Assembly (NCBI GenBank): GCA_947499255.1
Contig: CANMNF010000001.1
Span: 1 to 64,000 of the forward strand
Length of the DNA stretch: 64,000 bases
Source of the DNA: an uncultured Sphingomonadaceae bacterium
Lineage (GTDB): Bacteria; Pseudomonadota; Alphaproteobacteria; Sphingomonadales; Sphingomonadaceae
Direction: 5' to 3'
Under the pieces are notes generated by a model, which made no database searches, was not told where the DNA came from, and was given only the letters and a program-made list of their open reading frames with translations. This document shows, one piece after another, positions 17,600 to 26,913 of this stretch. A program made the translations under genes and the position numbers. Numbering within the stretch: the first letter of the stretch is position 1; the number at the start of each line of letters is the position of its first letter.

Positions 17600-17621
17600 C
17601 TCACATAGCCATTGGGAAGGA

Positions 17622-20051
17622 TCAGATATCGGCAACTAACCTCACACCAACTTCGCGTTTGCGTGGGAGAACACCTTGCGCTCTGCGATCCGCGCCTGAT
17701 GACGTTTCGCCACCTTCTGTGTTCCAGCTAAGGTCATTGGTTAGATTGTTGCCGTAGACTTCTACCGCAAAAGCATCGGTCACGTTCACGCCAAGTCGAG
17801 CGTTAAACCTCCAATATCCTTTGACTTCGTTGAACTCAAAATTGTCGGTGAAGAACGATCCGGTGTAATTGGAATCGACACGGAAGAATGCGCCTGCATC
17901 ATAACTCAGCATTTCGCCCAGATCGAATTCGGCCGAGATACCGCCGGAAAGTTCCGGGTTCCAACGCGGCCGTTTGCCGGTTGAATCAATCTGAACCCCG
18001 CCGGTGATAAGGCCAGGTGCAAGAATGGCATTCGCTATCGAGCCTGCACCAGCAAAATTCTGCAATTCGATATCATTGTAATTCCCATTTGCGGAAAGCT
18101 GCAGCCAATCAACCGGTGCCCAAGTCGCTTCGACATCTAGGCCCAAAATCTTCGAATCCCCAGGCTGGTTTAGCGGGGTAAAGTTCGGGCTTAGGTCAGC
18201 AAATACCTGATTTTCCCAATCGAAATAATAAGCTGCGATCGAATAAAAAAGAGAGTTGCTGACTTCATGTTTGAGGCCAATTTCATACGCCGTTAGCGTT
18301 TGCACAGGCGTGAAGAACCCAACTGTTGATGAGTCAATTCCTGAATCCGGCACTGCATTCCCGTAATTGTCTGCATTGGTCGAAACGCCTTGAATGTTGC
18401 TTTTTGACCAGCTGGCATAAAGGTTCACATCGGAGGTGGGTTGATAAGACAGGATTACACGCGGCATGAATTTGCTGAAGGATTGAACCTCGTTCAACAC
18501 TGTTGGTGTTTCTGTCGGCAGGATTTCGGTCGGTCCGCTGAACACGATAGTTTGTGTATCTTTGTTCCAGCGTCCTTCAAGTGAAAGAGTGAGCTGATCG
18601 GTGAGATCATAATCAACCGAACCGAAAATGCCGTAATTCTCGCCATCTTCGAAATTAAGCAGCTTTCGCGTTCCCAAGTTGGATTGCTCAAGATCTTGGG
18701 CATAATAACTCAACCCGATCATATACCGAAGCGGGCCAGTTGTTTCGGAGGCATATCGCACTTCGGCAAAGCTATCGCGTGTCCAGCGGATGAAGCCGAC
18801 GAAGAAGCTGCCAAACCCTCTATCAACACCGGCAAATGAATCTGTGATGTTGTAATTGTTGGCTTCGCCGCGTGCAAAAATCGCGCTGATGGTCGCGTCA
18901 TCTGCCAGTGTGTAGTCGAAATTCAGATTAGCCCGAACGACGCTGTATTGGCCACCAAGACCTTCTGGTGCCTGAAGACCGCTGCGGCCAGACAGCTCAA
19001 CCGGTATGGTTGTAGCGGCTTCAACCGTGGGACCAAAGAAAGCGGTTTGGAAGCCGGGGCCAAACTGCCCCATTGCGGGGAATGCGGGCAATTGGTCATC
19101 AAAGTCTGGAAATTCACCACAGAAATGAGCACGCGATGTGTCAGACAAATCAGTGGTAAAGGTATCGAGCAGTTGGCCGGTTACGACATCGCGCAACTGG
19201 CCTGAATATGTTCCGATACAATCACCAGCTTCAGTTGTTGCCAATTGTGATGCTGAGTTGATCGTATCTTGTGAATCAACGTAGAAAATGTTGGCTTTGA
19301 CCTTCAGCGAAGATGATGGCTCAAATACAAGCGTTCCCATCACCGCATCGGTATCAATCTGGCCATAAGGATCACCGTTTGCATACCTGAAGTCAGAGCC
19401 AACCCGTTCAGTCATGCCTGATACGCGAATGCCAAGATTGTCCGTAATTGGCCCGCCGACTGCGACTGTGGCATTGTGACTGTCACTGTCAGAAGGTGAA
19501 TATGAAAGCAGTGCGCGGCCTTCCCAAATGCTGCCTGGTTCTTGTGGTACAAAGTTCACCGCACCAGAAAAGGTATTGCGCCCGAAAAACGCGTTTTGCG
19601 GGCCTTTGATCACTTCTACGCGTTCCAGATCAAACAGAGGCAAGATGCTCACACCATCCGAGATGTAAGCGCCATCCCAGAAGACCGCACCGGTGCGCGA
19701 GGCGGGCGTATTCACAACCGCTTCAAGACCGCGGAAGCGGATCAGCGGCGTGACGCGGTTGGAGTTGTTGAAATCAAACCCCGGCGCCAGCCGTGAAACA
19801 TCCTCAAGGTTGGTGGCACCCGCCTTGTCCAGATTGTCCTGCGAAAATGCGCTAACGGAAACCGGCACTTCGAGCAGCGTCTCATCACGCTTACGTGCGG
19901 TCACAACTATGCGCCCTGATGTGGTGGGTCGCTCAGTCTGAGTAGCTTGTTCAGCACTATCTTGTGCATGGGCAGCTGTGGTCAGTGATGTGACCATAGC
20001 CACTGCGGATACAGAACCGGCGAAGATTCCTCTCAAATTACTAGGTGTCAT
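17622..20051 (-). CDS. TonB-dependent outer-membrane receptor
   Basis: The 809-residue protein has a signal peptide (AGSVSAVAMVTSLTTAAHAQ), a plug domain opening SGRIVVTARKRDETLLEVPV with the TonB-box-like IVVTA, and a long beta-barrel rich in aromatic and Asn/Asp turns, ending in a hydrophobic strand (REVGVRLVADI). It looks like the sphingomonad receptors for aromatic, terpenoid or other small carbon sources rather than a clear siderophore type. ATG at 20051 has an excellent AAGGGGG site; the frame remains open to 20147 but that extension lacks a signal peptide. It lies 151 bases after the DUF1838 lipoprotein on the same strand, within a probable catabolic locus, and imports an unknown substrate. 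Confidence 0.93.
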   Translation of the reverse strand: MTPSNLRGIFAGSVSAVAMVTSLTTAAHAQDSAEQATQTERPTTSGRIVVTARKRDETLLEVPVSVSAFSQDNLDKAGATNLEDVSRLAPGFDFNNSNRVTPLIRFRGLEAVVNTPASRTGAVFWDGAYISDGVSILPLFDLERVEVIKGPQNAFFGRNTFSGAVNFVPQEPGSIWEGRALLSYSPSDSDSHNATVAVGGPITDNLGIRVSGMTERVGSDFRYANGDPYGQIDTDAVMGTLVFEPSSSLKVKANIFYVDSQDTINSASQLATTEAGDCIGTYSGQLRDVVTGQLLDTFTTDLSDTSRAHFCGEFPDFDDQLPAFPAMGQFGPGFQTAFFGPTVEAATTIPVELSGRSGLQAPEGLGGQYSVVRANLNFDYTLADDATISAIFARGEANNYNITDSFAGVDRGFGSFFVGFIRWTRDSFAEVRYASETTGPLRYMIGLSYYAQDLEQSNLGTRKLLNFEDGENYGIFGSVDYDLTDQLTLSLEGRWNKDTQTIVFSGPTEILPTETPTVLNEVQSFSKFMPRVILSYQPTSDVNLYASWSKSNIQGVSTNADNYGNAVPDSGIDSSTVGFFTPVQTLTAYEIGLKHEVSNSLFYSIAAYYFDWENQVFADLSPNFTPLNQPGDSKILGLDVEATWAPVDWLQLSANGNYNDIELQNFAGAGSIANAILAPGLITGGVQIDSTGKRPRWNPELSGGISAEFDLGEMLSYDAGAFFRVDSNYTGSFFTDNFEFNEVKGYWRFNARLGVNVTDAFAVEVYGNNLTNDLSWNTEGGETSSGADRRAQGVLPRKREVGVRLVADI

Positions 20052-20202
20052 AGTTCCCCCCTTAAAAATTGACATTTGGACAAGCGTGCCCAGCGAAATT
20101 GCGTGGTTTCTTGATCGGCGTTTTGGACTTGGCGAACTTTGGTGCACGGGTTCATGACCCAGCCTGGTCGATCACGCCTTTGCACCCCGATACGATCGTG
20201 GC

Positions 20203-21201
20203 CTACATCCGCTCTGGATATCTCTCTGCAATAGCTGCGCGGTGCACCCTTGGCAGATCATCGAGGGAATGGACTTTCTTCCCAACCGCGAGATCAATCA
20301 GCAGGTCTTCGTCGTCCATGTCATAACCAGCCCAGGATTTTTCCCAGGCCTTGTTGGCACCAGCAAAGCTGTAGCGCATATCGATCAGTGACTTGGCCGG
20401 ATCCATCACATCGGCCATGCTGGATACCCACATATTTTCTGTGAAACGCGGCTGATGGGGGCCGGGCTCCGTGTAAGTCCCGCCCTGGAAAAGGATGAGG
20501 TCATCGCCAAAATCCTGGAATTGCGGCATTTTGGGAACGTTGGGCGGGTCGTTTGAAAACTGCGGCTCTTCCACAAACAGACTTCCACCCAGCGGGTAAG
20601 TCAGGAAGTTTTCTGCAAACAGCAGATCTTGCAGCTTCATTTCCACCTTTTTGAAAGGGTTCCACAAGGTTTCCACCGGCTCCATCGTGACAGGATCAAG
20701 ATAGACCGAGTTGAAATGCGATCTGAGCTGAATTGTCCCTTCCGGTATATCCGGGAATTCGGTGGGATCTGGAACTTGCAGCTGCCAGGTGAACAAACCC
20801 GCCGCGCCCATCAGAACACCGCCGGGAAGATCCTCGCGAGCCACCATAAGACGCACAAACATGGGAATGTATGTGCGTTTACCAACAAGATTGTTCGTCA
20901 TTTTCAACCGGGCGAGATTGGCCTGGCGTGGATCCGACAGGTCGAAATTACCATGCTTGCTGGCCACCCATGGCTCATTGCTATCAAGCTGCCCATTTGG
21001 AAAAACCTGCATGCGGTTGGCCGCGTTAAACACCTCGTCATCCGCTGTGGTGGCAGCAGCACCCTGAGCGGTTTCTGCCATGCTGCGACCAGTGCAGCCT
21101 GCAAGCGCAATCCCTCCGCCAATCGCGCCAAGCACGATCCTGCGCATTGGGTTTTCGATCTTTGGATCTTGCGAAAAAGCCGCGCCGTTATTCTCTGCCA
21201 T
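20203..21201 (-). CDS. DUF1838-family lipoprotein
   Basis: The 332-residue protein carries an N-terminal signal with PMRRIVLGAIGGGIALAGC: two arginines before a weakly hydrophobic segment (possible Tat export) and a lipobox-like ALAGC. The mature part shows the DUF1838 pattern, with WVASKHGNFDLSDP, a GLFTWQLQVPDPTEFPDIPEGT block, YLDPVTMEPVETLWNPFKK and a C-terminal MRYSFAGANKAWEKSW. DUF1838 proteins have no established reaction but are common near TonB receptors in sphingomonads. GAGGTGAAA precedes the ATG. It sits immediately upstream of the TonB receptor, and a second DUF1838 gene lies about 1.4 kb away. Confidence 0.82.
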   Translation of the reverse strand: MAENNGAAFSQDPKIENPMRRIVLGAIGGGIALAGCTGRSMAETAQGAAATTADDEVFNAANRMQVFPNGQLDSNEPWVASKHGNFDLSDPRQANLARLKMTNNLVGKRTYIPMFVRLMVAREDLPGGVLMGAAGLFTWQLQVPDPTEFPDIPEGTIQLRSHFNSVYLDPVTMEPVETLWNPFKKVEMKLQDLLFAENFLTYPLGGSLFVEEPQFSNDPPNVPKMPQFQDFGDDLILFQGGTYTEPGPHQPRFTENMWVSSMADVMDPAKSLIDMRYSFAGANKAWEKSWAGYDMDDEDLLIDLAVGKKVHSLDDLPRVHRAAIAERYPERM

Positions 21202-21616
21202 CAGATTTCACCTCACGTTTTATAAGCCGATGCTGAAGCCTTGCTAAGGAGCGGCGGTCGCCGACTAAACACAGCACGTGAGAGCTGAATAATATGCGAT
21301 GTTTTCGAGCTGAAATTGGAATCAGCGAACAAGCTATAACTTTCTGTGATGATGTGTGGCGATGGCGTGCTTGCTCATGTGGTCATGCAAACTGGCGCGC
21401 GCCGGGTTTGGTCAATGCAAACCACTGAGATAGATTGAGAAAAAGCCTATTGCTGCGTGCAGTAAGGGTAAAAGCAAGGCTCAAAGATGGACTGGCCGCA
21501 AAGCAATCAGGATGATCGCTCCAACCGCGATCTTCCACACACTTATTCGGCAGTCGAATATTTTGCTCGCATCCAATTGGGGCGAGCCTGTGAAACGACC
21601 GACAAAACCGGGGCGA
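21202..21616. other. Intergenic region upstream of the DUF1838/TonB receptor genes
   Basis: These 415 bases separate the DUF1838 gene from the end of the LysR gene and must hold the promoter for the DUF1838-TonB receptor transcript. I see no convincing gene, repeat or RNA structure. A small direct or inverted LysR-type site could be present but none stands out. Confidence 0.5.
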
Positions 21617-22522
21617 TCAGCTTAGCAGTTCTTTGGTTTTGTCGATAGCGACCTTGCGAAACAGCTGCATGGCAGGGGTTTTGGTTCTATCGCGTTTGTA
21701 CATTAGCCCCGCTGAGATATCCCATGTGGGCTTGTCATAGGCAATTTTGCGAAATGCGCCGCTTTTGACAAACGGGCGCACGACATAATCAGGGATGAGC
21801 GACAATAAATCCATCTCATGCATGGCGGCGTGAATGAAGCTTGTGTCCCGCGATACGATTGGCCGGTCTAAAAAGCCGCTGGCTCTGTCTCCGGTGAGCT
21901 TACAGAAGAAATCGTCCATGCCGCGACTGTCAGGTGCGATCCACTGTGCCGCAAGCAGTTCGTCCAACTCAACACAATCTCTGGCCGCCAGGGGATGCTG
22001 GGCGCGGGCATAGATCGACAGCGACAGCTTTTGGATGTGATCGAGCACGAGTGTTTCGGCAATGCTTACCGCTGGCCAGTAGGTCGAGAGGATAAAATCG
22101 TGCTGATCATCGATCAATCCGTCCATCAACTGATTGAGATATCCGAAAGAAACTTCAAAGCTGAATTCGGGTCTTTGCCGGTTCATTTCAGCGATGATCT
22201 TTGGCAAAACCTGTTCGATAATGCCTGCCGGGGCACCAATGCGCAAATGGCCGCGGGAGCCGCGTTTAAGGTTGTCAATCTCCACATTCGCGCGATCAGC
22301 AGCACTTATCGCAGTCAGCGAAAAACGAGCGAGCGCTTCACCATACGGCGTTGGAAACACACCCTGAGGCCGACGCTCCAACAATGGAGTGCCATAAAGA
22401 TCTTCCAACTTTTTGACGCAATTCGATAGCGCTGGCTGGCTGATGTTCAGCTCTTTGGCAGCGCGCTGGAAACTGCCTCGCTTCACTATTACGGTGAAGT
22501 ATCGAAGATGATTGAGATTCAC
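21617..22522 (-). CDS. LysR-family transcriptional regulator
   Basis: The 301-residue protein has the standard LysR layout: a winged helix-turn-helix at residues ~3-62 (FTVIVKRGSFQRAAKELNISQPALSNCVKKLE), a linker helix, and a two-lobed effector domain from ~90 on, starting GHLRIGAPAGIIEQVLPKI. The start is GTG at 22522. The ligand is unknown. It is flanked by two DUF1838 lipoprotein genes on the same strand and lies between the TonB receptor and the hydratase/lyase genes, so it is the obvious candidate regulator of this locus. The AT-rich inverted repeat at 25772-25789 could be one of its targets. Confidence 0.92.
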   Translation of the reverse strand: MNLNHLRYFTVIVKRGSFQRAAKELNISQPALSNCVKKLEDLYGTPLLERRPQGVFPTPYGEALARFSLTAISAADRANVEIDNLKRGSRGHLRIGAPAGIIEQVLPKIIAEMNRQRPEFSFEVSFGYLNQLMDGLIDDQHDFILSTYWPAVSIAETLVLDHIQKLSLSIYARAQHPLAARDCVELDELLAAQWIAPDSRGMDDFFCKLTGDRASGFLDRPIVSRDTSFIHAAMHEMDLLSLIPDYVVRPFVKSGAFRKIAYDKPTWDISAGLMYKRDRTKTPAMQLFRKVAIDKTKELLS

Positions 22523-22649
22523 CGATTTGCGGTCGGATAGATGCTGGTCATCACAAAATCTTATACGCTTTATAGCAAAGCATCAAACAGCGCATTTCAG
22601 TCCGCTTCATTTCGAGACCCGGCGTCCAAGGATCTGACCCGCCCGGATA

Positions 22650-23546
22650 TCAAAATTTGTTCCAAACCGTCCCATCCAGATGAGCCGGGCAGTTTTCTTG
22701 CACGTAGCCCAGAATGTTCGCGGGTATCGCGTCGACGGACGCCAGTTTCCGCCCGCTGGCATGAAGCGTTATGAACGTGTGATCGGTATCAACGTGCAAC
22801 CAATCGCGAATGGATGCATCTTGGGAAACGTTGATGAGCCGGCTTGAGGGTACAAAGGCATTTGAACCGTCAACCAGATCGCGCAGATCAGCGGTCCATG
22901 AAAGCTCCTCGTACCAAGGTTCAGTACCTTCGCGCAATTCCTGGTTATACCGTTCTTCGATCAGGCGAATTTCTCTGCCAACAATGCGTGTTTCGCGCAA
23001 AGGCACCCGCTCGATGTCTGTCGGAAAAACCCGCACTTGAGAGAACTTTCCAATACCAAAGGTTCCGTATGGCGTGATGGTGTTGAAGAAGTCCGGATTT
23101 TCGAGCTGGCTTTTGCGGACCGTCACCTTTTGTCCTGTTATCGGATTGCGGTAGCTTTCCAGTATTTCCTCTGTACCAAATCGCCCGAAACTGCCGCAGT
23201 AAACGCGCCGCGAAATGTAATTGGGCCCGTCATCAATGTCTTCCAGCTTATAAGTCCAAAGGCCGATGACGGACACCAGCGGAACAGCTTCATTGTCGCT
23301 GCCAAAGCCATAAATGTTGCCGTTGACGGTTACAAAAAAGGGTTCTTCATCAAGGCGGGCGGTAATCTGGCGATGGATCCGGTGATCCTGGAGCGGATTG
23401 CCTGGAACATAGACGTTTGATGTTGCAGAGATATTAGATGCATCAGCGGTGTTCATGCAGGCGCTAAGCGCGGCGCCGAGCATTGCGAGTACAAGCGGCA
23501 AGGATATCTCCCGCACATGTGCAAATCGTCGTCTCGCCGTGACCAT
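22650..23546 (-). CDS. Second DUF1838-family lipoprotein
   Basis: From ATG 23546 (GGTGGGG upstream) the 298-residue product has a basic N-terminus, a hydrophobic segment and a lipobox (ALSAC), so it is probably a lipoprotein. The mature region resembles DUF1838: YGFGSDNEAVPLVSVIGLWTYKLE, ISRRVYCGSFGRFGTEEILESYRNP with TGQKVTV following, and an ELSWTADLRDLVDGSNAFVPS block. It is clearly diverged from the DUF1838 protein at 20203-21201, so the two are unlikely to be a recent duplication. The frame stays open to 23630 without better start evidence. Two paralogous exported proteins flanking a LysR gene point to a shared task in handling the receptor's substrate. 23547-23776 shows nothing. Confidence 0.75.
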   Translation of the reverse strand: MVTARRRFAHVREISLPLVLAMLGAALSACMNTADASNISATSNVYVPGNPLQDHRIHRQITARLDEEPFFVTVNGNIYGFGSDNEAVPLVSVIGLWTYKLEDIDDGPNYISRRVYCGSFGRFGTEEILESYRNPITGQKVTVRKSQLENPDFFNTITPYGTFGIGKFSQVRVFPTDIERVPLRETRIVGREIRLIEERYNQELREGTEPWYEELSWTADLRDLVDGSNAFVPSSRLINVSQDASIRDWLHVDTDHTFITLHASGRKLASVDAIPANILGYVQENCPAHLDGTVWNKF

Positions 23547-23776
23547 ATTGGAACCCCACCAAAATTTGCAATCCACCCAAGACGCCCACTTGGCTATGGA
23601 GTTGAAGGCAGGCGAACTCAATAGGCGCAAGGCGTTATAAGGCCAACCGCAGCATCGCGTCGACCATTGTCACCCTTGGCCTATTGCAAGCCAGGCAAAG
23701 CCAGCCATTCAGCCGAGCAAGCTGGGCAGAGACTGCGCGAAGCGAAGGCGGGACGGTATTGAACCCGCAGCGCGCG

Positions 23777-24262
23777 TCAGCCGCCTTCGCCAATCCTGCG
23801 TTCAAGATCCGCAATTAGCCCACCTGCCTCGACAATTTTCATCAATTGCGGGGGCAATGGCGTGATTTCATAGGATTTGCCAGTAGTGCGGTTGGTAAGA
23901 GTGCCGCTATCCAAATCCAGATCAACCGCGTCACCAGCAGAAATCTCGTGCGTATGGGCAAATTCGAAAATTGGCAGCCCTAGATTAAGCGCATTGCGAT
24001 AGAATATACGCGCGAAAGATGTCGCCAAAACCGCCTGAATGCCCAGAAGTTGCAGCGAGACAACGGCCTGCTCTCTGGAAGAGCCTTGGCCGAAATTCTT
24101 ACCTGCAAAAACAATGTCCCCGCAAGCCGCGACATCGGGAAATTCTGGCATCATGGCGGTCATGCAATGCCGCACCAATTCTTCTGGCGGACATTTCAAC
24201 TTGTTACCCGGAGCCAATAAGTCGGTACTAATCCCGTCGCCAAATACAAACGCCTTGCCCAT
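23777..24262 (-). CDS. LeuD-type hydro-lyase small subunit
   Basis: The 161-residue protein is an aconitase-superfamily swivel domain: GKAFVFGDGISTDLLAPGN at the start, then GKNFGQGSSREQAVVSLQLLGIQAV (~60-84), which contains the GSSRE substrate-binding motif, and ARIFYRNALNLGLP. At 161 residues it is of the short (archaeal/LeuD2) type rather than the roughly 200-residue LeuD of proteobacterial leucine synthesis. It follows its large subunit by two bases on the same strand. The pair faces a PEP-mutase/ICL-family lyase, so a role as a 2,3-dimethylmalate or alkylmalate hydratase in catabolism is more likely than isopropylmalate isomerisation, though this is inference. Confidence 0.85.
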   Translation of the reverse strand: MGKAFVFGDGISTDLLAPGNKLKCPPEELVRHCMTAMMPEFPDVAACGDIVFAGKNFGQGSSREQAVVSLQLLGIQAVLATSFARIFYRNALNLGLPIFEFAHTHEISAGDAVDLDLDSGTLTNRTTGKSYEITPLPPQLMKIVEAGGLIADLERRIGEGG

Positions 24263-24264
24263 TG

Positions 24265-25548
24265 TTACTCTGCCTCGATCATTGTGCGCGGGTCTGCAAT
24301 ATGTCCTGCCACAGCTGATGCAGCGGTCGTGTAGGGAGAGCCCAGATAAACCTCTGCCCCCGTGTGGCCCATACGGCCTTGAAAGTTGCGATTGGTGCTG
24401 GAAATGCAAACATCGCCGTCGGACAAAATGCCCGCACCCATTCCCGCGCAGGCACCGCAACCGGTTGACAGGATCTTTGCTCCTGCCTCGGCCAATATCT
24501 GAATGGTCCCATCGCCTGATGCCTTGATCATCGTTTCCTGCGAGGCGGGGGCGACCAACAAGCGCACGTGATCAGCAACTTTCTTGCCCTTCAAAACCCT
24601 TGCGGCCATGTGAAGATCGGAAAGCTTCGCCCCGACACACGCACCAATATAAGCCTGGTCCACGCGAATGCCTGCATGATGTTCGACGTCATCGGTATTT
24701 TCCGGAGAATGCGGCGCGGCCACCTGAGGTGCCATTGTGGCAATATCGAAACGGTGGACGGCTTCGTATCTGGCACCCGGATCGGTTGCCAATGCGCGGG
24801 CGGCATCCTCATCATCGACAGGCTTGCCCGTATTGGCGAGATATTCAAATGTCGTGTCGTCAGGCGCAATCATCCCGACTTCGCCGCCAAGCTCGGTGGT
24901 CATGTTGGTCAGCACCATACGCTCATGCATTGACATTGCATCGACGGTGGAACCGGCAAATTCGAACGCGCGAAAGGCATTATCCATGCCCACTTCGCGG
25001 CACAGCATCAGCATAAGATCCTTGGCCACAACGCCTTTGGGCAGTTTGCCATCAATTTCAATTCTGATCGTTTCTGGCACCCGCACCCATGTCTCGCCAG
25101 TGGCAACAATACCAACCATATCGATCGCGCCATAGCCGGCCACATAAGCGCCAAACGCCCCGCCAGTAGGCGAATGACTGTCACCGCCAGCGACAAAAGC
25201 GCCAGGCCGCATCAGCCCCTTTTCAGGCAGCACAAGATGGCAAATGCCGATCATATCAAAGAACTGATCAATGTTTTGATCGCGCACAAAATCGCGCGAA
25301 ATTTTGAGTATCCCTGCTGCATCTGCATCGGCAGCGGGAACATAGTGATCGGTCACGATTGCGACTTTGGACGGATCCCAAATATCAATACCTAGCCGTT
25401 CAAGATGTGGCGCCCAGCGGCGCGGTCCTGAACCGTCATGCGCGAAAGCAAAGTCTACTTGCGCAGTTACAATCTGGCCTGGCGTAACATCTTTCAGGCC
25501 AGCGGCGCGGGCGATGATCTTCTCGGCCATAGTGGCAGGACGGTTCAT
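24265..25548 (-). CDS. LeuC/homoaconitase-type hydro-lyase large subunit
   Basis: The 427-residue protein is the [4Fe-4S] large subunit of an aconitase-family dehydratase. It shows MAEKIIARAAGLKDVTPGQ, the VAGGDSHSPTGGAFGAYVAG block (~125-144), and three cluster cysteines in the YIGACVGAKLSDL motif (~299-311) and STGCGACAGMGAG (~358-370). At this length it is of the archaeal/HacA-DmdA type. Known relatives isomerise isopropylmalate, homoaconitate or methylcitrate, or hydrate dimethylmaleate. With the small subunit and the divergent lyase it would fit hydration of an alkylmaleate followed by aldol cleavage. It starts at ATG 25548 with GAGGG upstream. Confidence 0.87.
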   Translation of the reverse strand: MNRPATMAEKIIARAAGLKDVTPGQIVTAQVDFAFAHDGSGPRRWAPHLERLGIDIWDPSKVAIVTDHYVPAADADAAGILKISRDFVRDQNIDQFFDMIGICHLVLPEKGLMRPGAFVAGGDSHSPTGGAFGAYVAGYGAIDMVGIVATGETWVRVPETIRIEIDGKLPKGVVAKDLMLMLCREVGMDNAFRAFEFAGSTVDAMSMHERMVLTNMTTELGGEVGMIAPDDTTFEYLANTGKPVDDEDAARALATDPGARYEAVHRFDIATMAPQVAAPHSPENTDDVEHHAGIRVDQAYIGACVGAKLSDLHMAARVLKGKKVADHVRLLVAPASQETMIKASGDGTIQILAEAGAKILSTGCGACAGMGAGILSDGDVCISSTNRNFQGRMGHTGAEVYLGSPYTTAASAVAGHIADPRTMIEAE

Positions 25549-25771
25549 TTATCGTGCATCCCTCTCATCGATAGAATTGGTCTGCCAGTCCATGATACAG
25601 CGCGCGACCATATCTGCGACAGAACGCAGTTTTCGTTTGAAGGGACGCAGGCAACTGAAAACAGTGGGCTTTGTGCTAATCGCCCCAAACATTGAAAAAT
25701 ATTCTGCCGTTTTAAACGCCAGTGACCTCCCGGTCACAAGGGCAGCCAGATATTATCACCGCAATGCGGTT

Positions 25772-25789
25772 AATAAATATCAGTTTATT
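25772..25789. promoter_or_regulatory. AT-rich inverted repeat, candidate operator
   Basis: AATAAA and TTTATT form an inverted repeat around a 6-base spacer (TATCAG) in the 275-base divergent region between the LeuC-type gene and the lyase, 35 bases before the lyase start. The position suits an operator or part of a promoter. The binding protein, possibly the LysR regulator at 21617-22522, is a guess. Confidence 0.4.
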
Positions 25790-25823
25790 GAGGAATTTAG
25801 CCCAATGCGCAAATGTGCACCAC

Positions 25824-26735
25824 ATGAACAGTCAGGCCAGCAGCAAAGTCGCAACTCTTCGCAAACTCCTTGAAAAAGGTGTTCTTGCGCCCGGTTGCTA
25901 TGATGGCCTTTCAGCCGCTCTTGTAGCAAACCATGGTTTCGAAGCTGCTTATGTCACAGGCGGGTCGATTGCATATTCACGATTGGGGCGGCCCGATATC
26001 GGTCTTGTTTCCATGTCCGAGGTGGCAGATACAATCGCCCTTATCGCAGATCGGGTCGATCTTCCGCTGATCGTTGATGCCGATACAGGCTTTGGCAATG
26101 CGCTGAACACCATGCGCACGATCCGGGTGTTTGAACGATCTGGCGCAAGCGCTATTCAGCTTGAAGATCAACAAATGCCCAAACGGTGCGGTCATCTGGC
26201 TGGCAAATCGCTTATCTCGTGCGAAGAAATGGTCGGCAAATTGAAGGCCGCGCTCGATACGCGTGAAAACGCGCTTATTGTTGCGCGCACCGATGCGATT
26301 GCCGTGGAAGGGTTTGATGCCGCTCTGGATAGAGCGGAAGCCTATGTCGAAGCGGGAGCGGATATTCTGTTTGTCGAGGCACCGCCATCGCAAGATGCTG
26401 TGCACGAGCTGTGCCGCCGCTTTAGTGGCAAAACCACTTTGCTGGCGAATATGGTCGAAGGCGGATCAACTCCGGTCCAACCTGCCGATGAGCTGTTCGA
26501 TTTGGGTTATCGTTTGGTGATCTTCCCCGGCGCTTTTGCCCGCACATTGGTGCACGCCGCAAACGCGATGCTAACCGTCCTGAAAAAGGATGGCACCACA
26601 AAGGCGCATTGGGATCAGATGGTGGACCTTAAAGGCATTAACGATGCGATCGGAACCGGAGAGCTGGTGGAGCAGGGACGCCGTTACAGTCCTGAGATGG
26701 AAAGTTTTTCCACGCTCAAGCAGGCCGACAAGTAA
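25824..26735 (+). CDS. Isocitrate lyase/PEP mutase-family carbon-carbon lyase
   Basis: The 303-residue protein is a TIM-barrel enzyme of the PEP mutase/ICL superfamily. Motifs are APGCYDGLSAALVANHGFEAAYVTGGS (substrate and metal loop), LIVDADTGFGN (metal-binding DADTG), QLEDQQMPKRCGHLAGK (KRCGH, catalytic Cys of lyase members) and ALIVARTDA. The size and the KRCGH loop match 2-methylisocitrate lyase (PrpB) and 2,3-dimethylmalate lyase rather than true isocitrate lyase, which is encoded separately at 61273. It would cleave an alkylmalate into pyruvate or glyoxylate plus an acid. The frame is open from 25722 but ATG 25824 aligns with family N-termini; no clear ribosome site is seen. Confidence 0.88.
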   Translation: MNSQASSKVATLRKLLEKGVLAPGCYDGLSAALVANHGFEAAYVTGGSIAYSRLGRPDIGLVSMSEVADTIALIADRVDLPLIVDADTGFGNALNTMRTIRVFERSGASAIQLEDQQMPKRCGHLAGKSLISCEEMVGKLKAALDTRENALIVARTDAIAVEGFDAALDRAEAYVEAGADILFVEAPPSQDAVHELCRRFSGKTTLLANMVEGGSTPVQPADELFDLGYRLVIFPGAFARTLVHAANAMLTVLKKDGTTKAHWDQMVDLKGINDAIGTGELVEQGRRYSPEMESFSTLKQADK

Positions 26736-26913
26736 TCGGGCCGCCACACAGGCAGGCTAACAATCCTATTGGTGGGTGGCTCAGTCTTGGAGCGCCGCGC
26801 CTATTGCCTCCAAACGCGCGCAGCAACAAACTGCGACAAAATTTGACAACATGACGTTTGACTGGCGCTCCACTTCGGGGCAATCCTTGCGAAAAGCGAG
26901 GTGGAGGCCAATT

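Noticed and set aside
23777-25548. Leucine biosynthesis LeuCD
   Set aside because: Short subunit type, no leuA/leuB nearby, and divergent pairing with a PEP-mutase-family lyase favour a catabolic hydratase; annotation left open.
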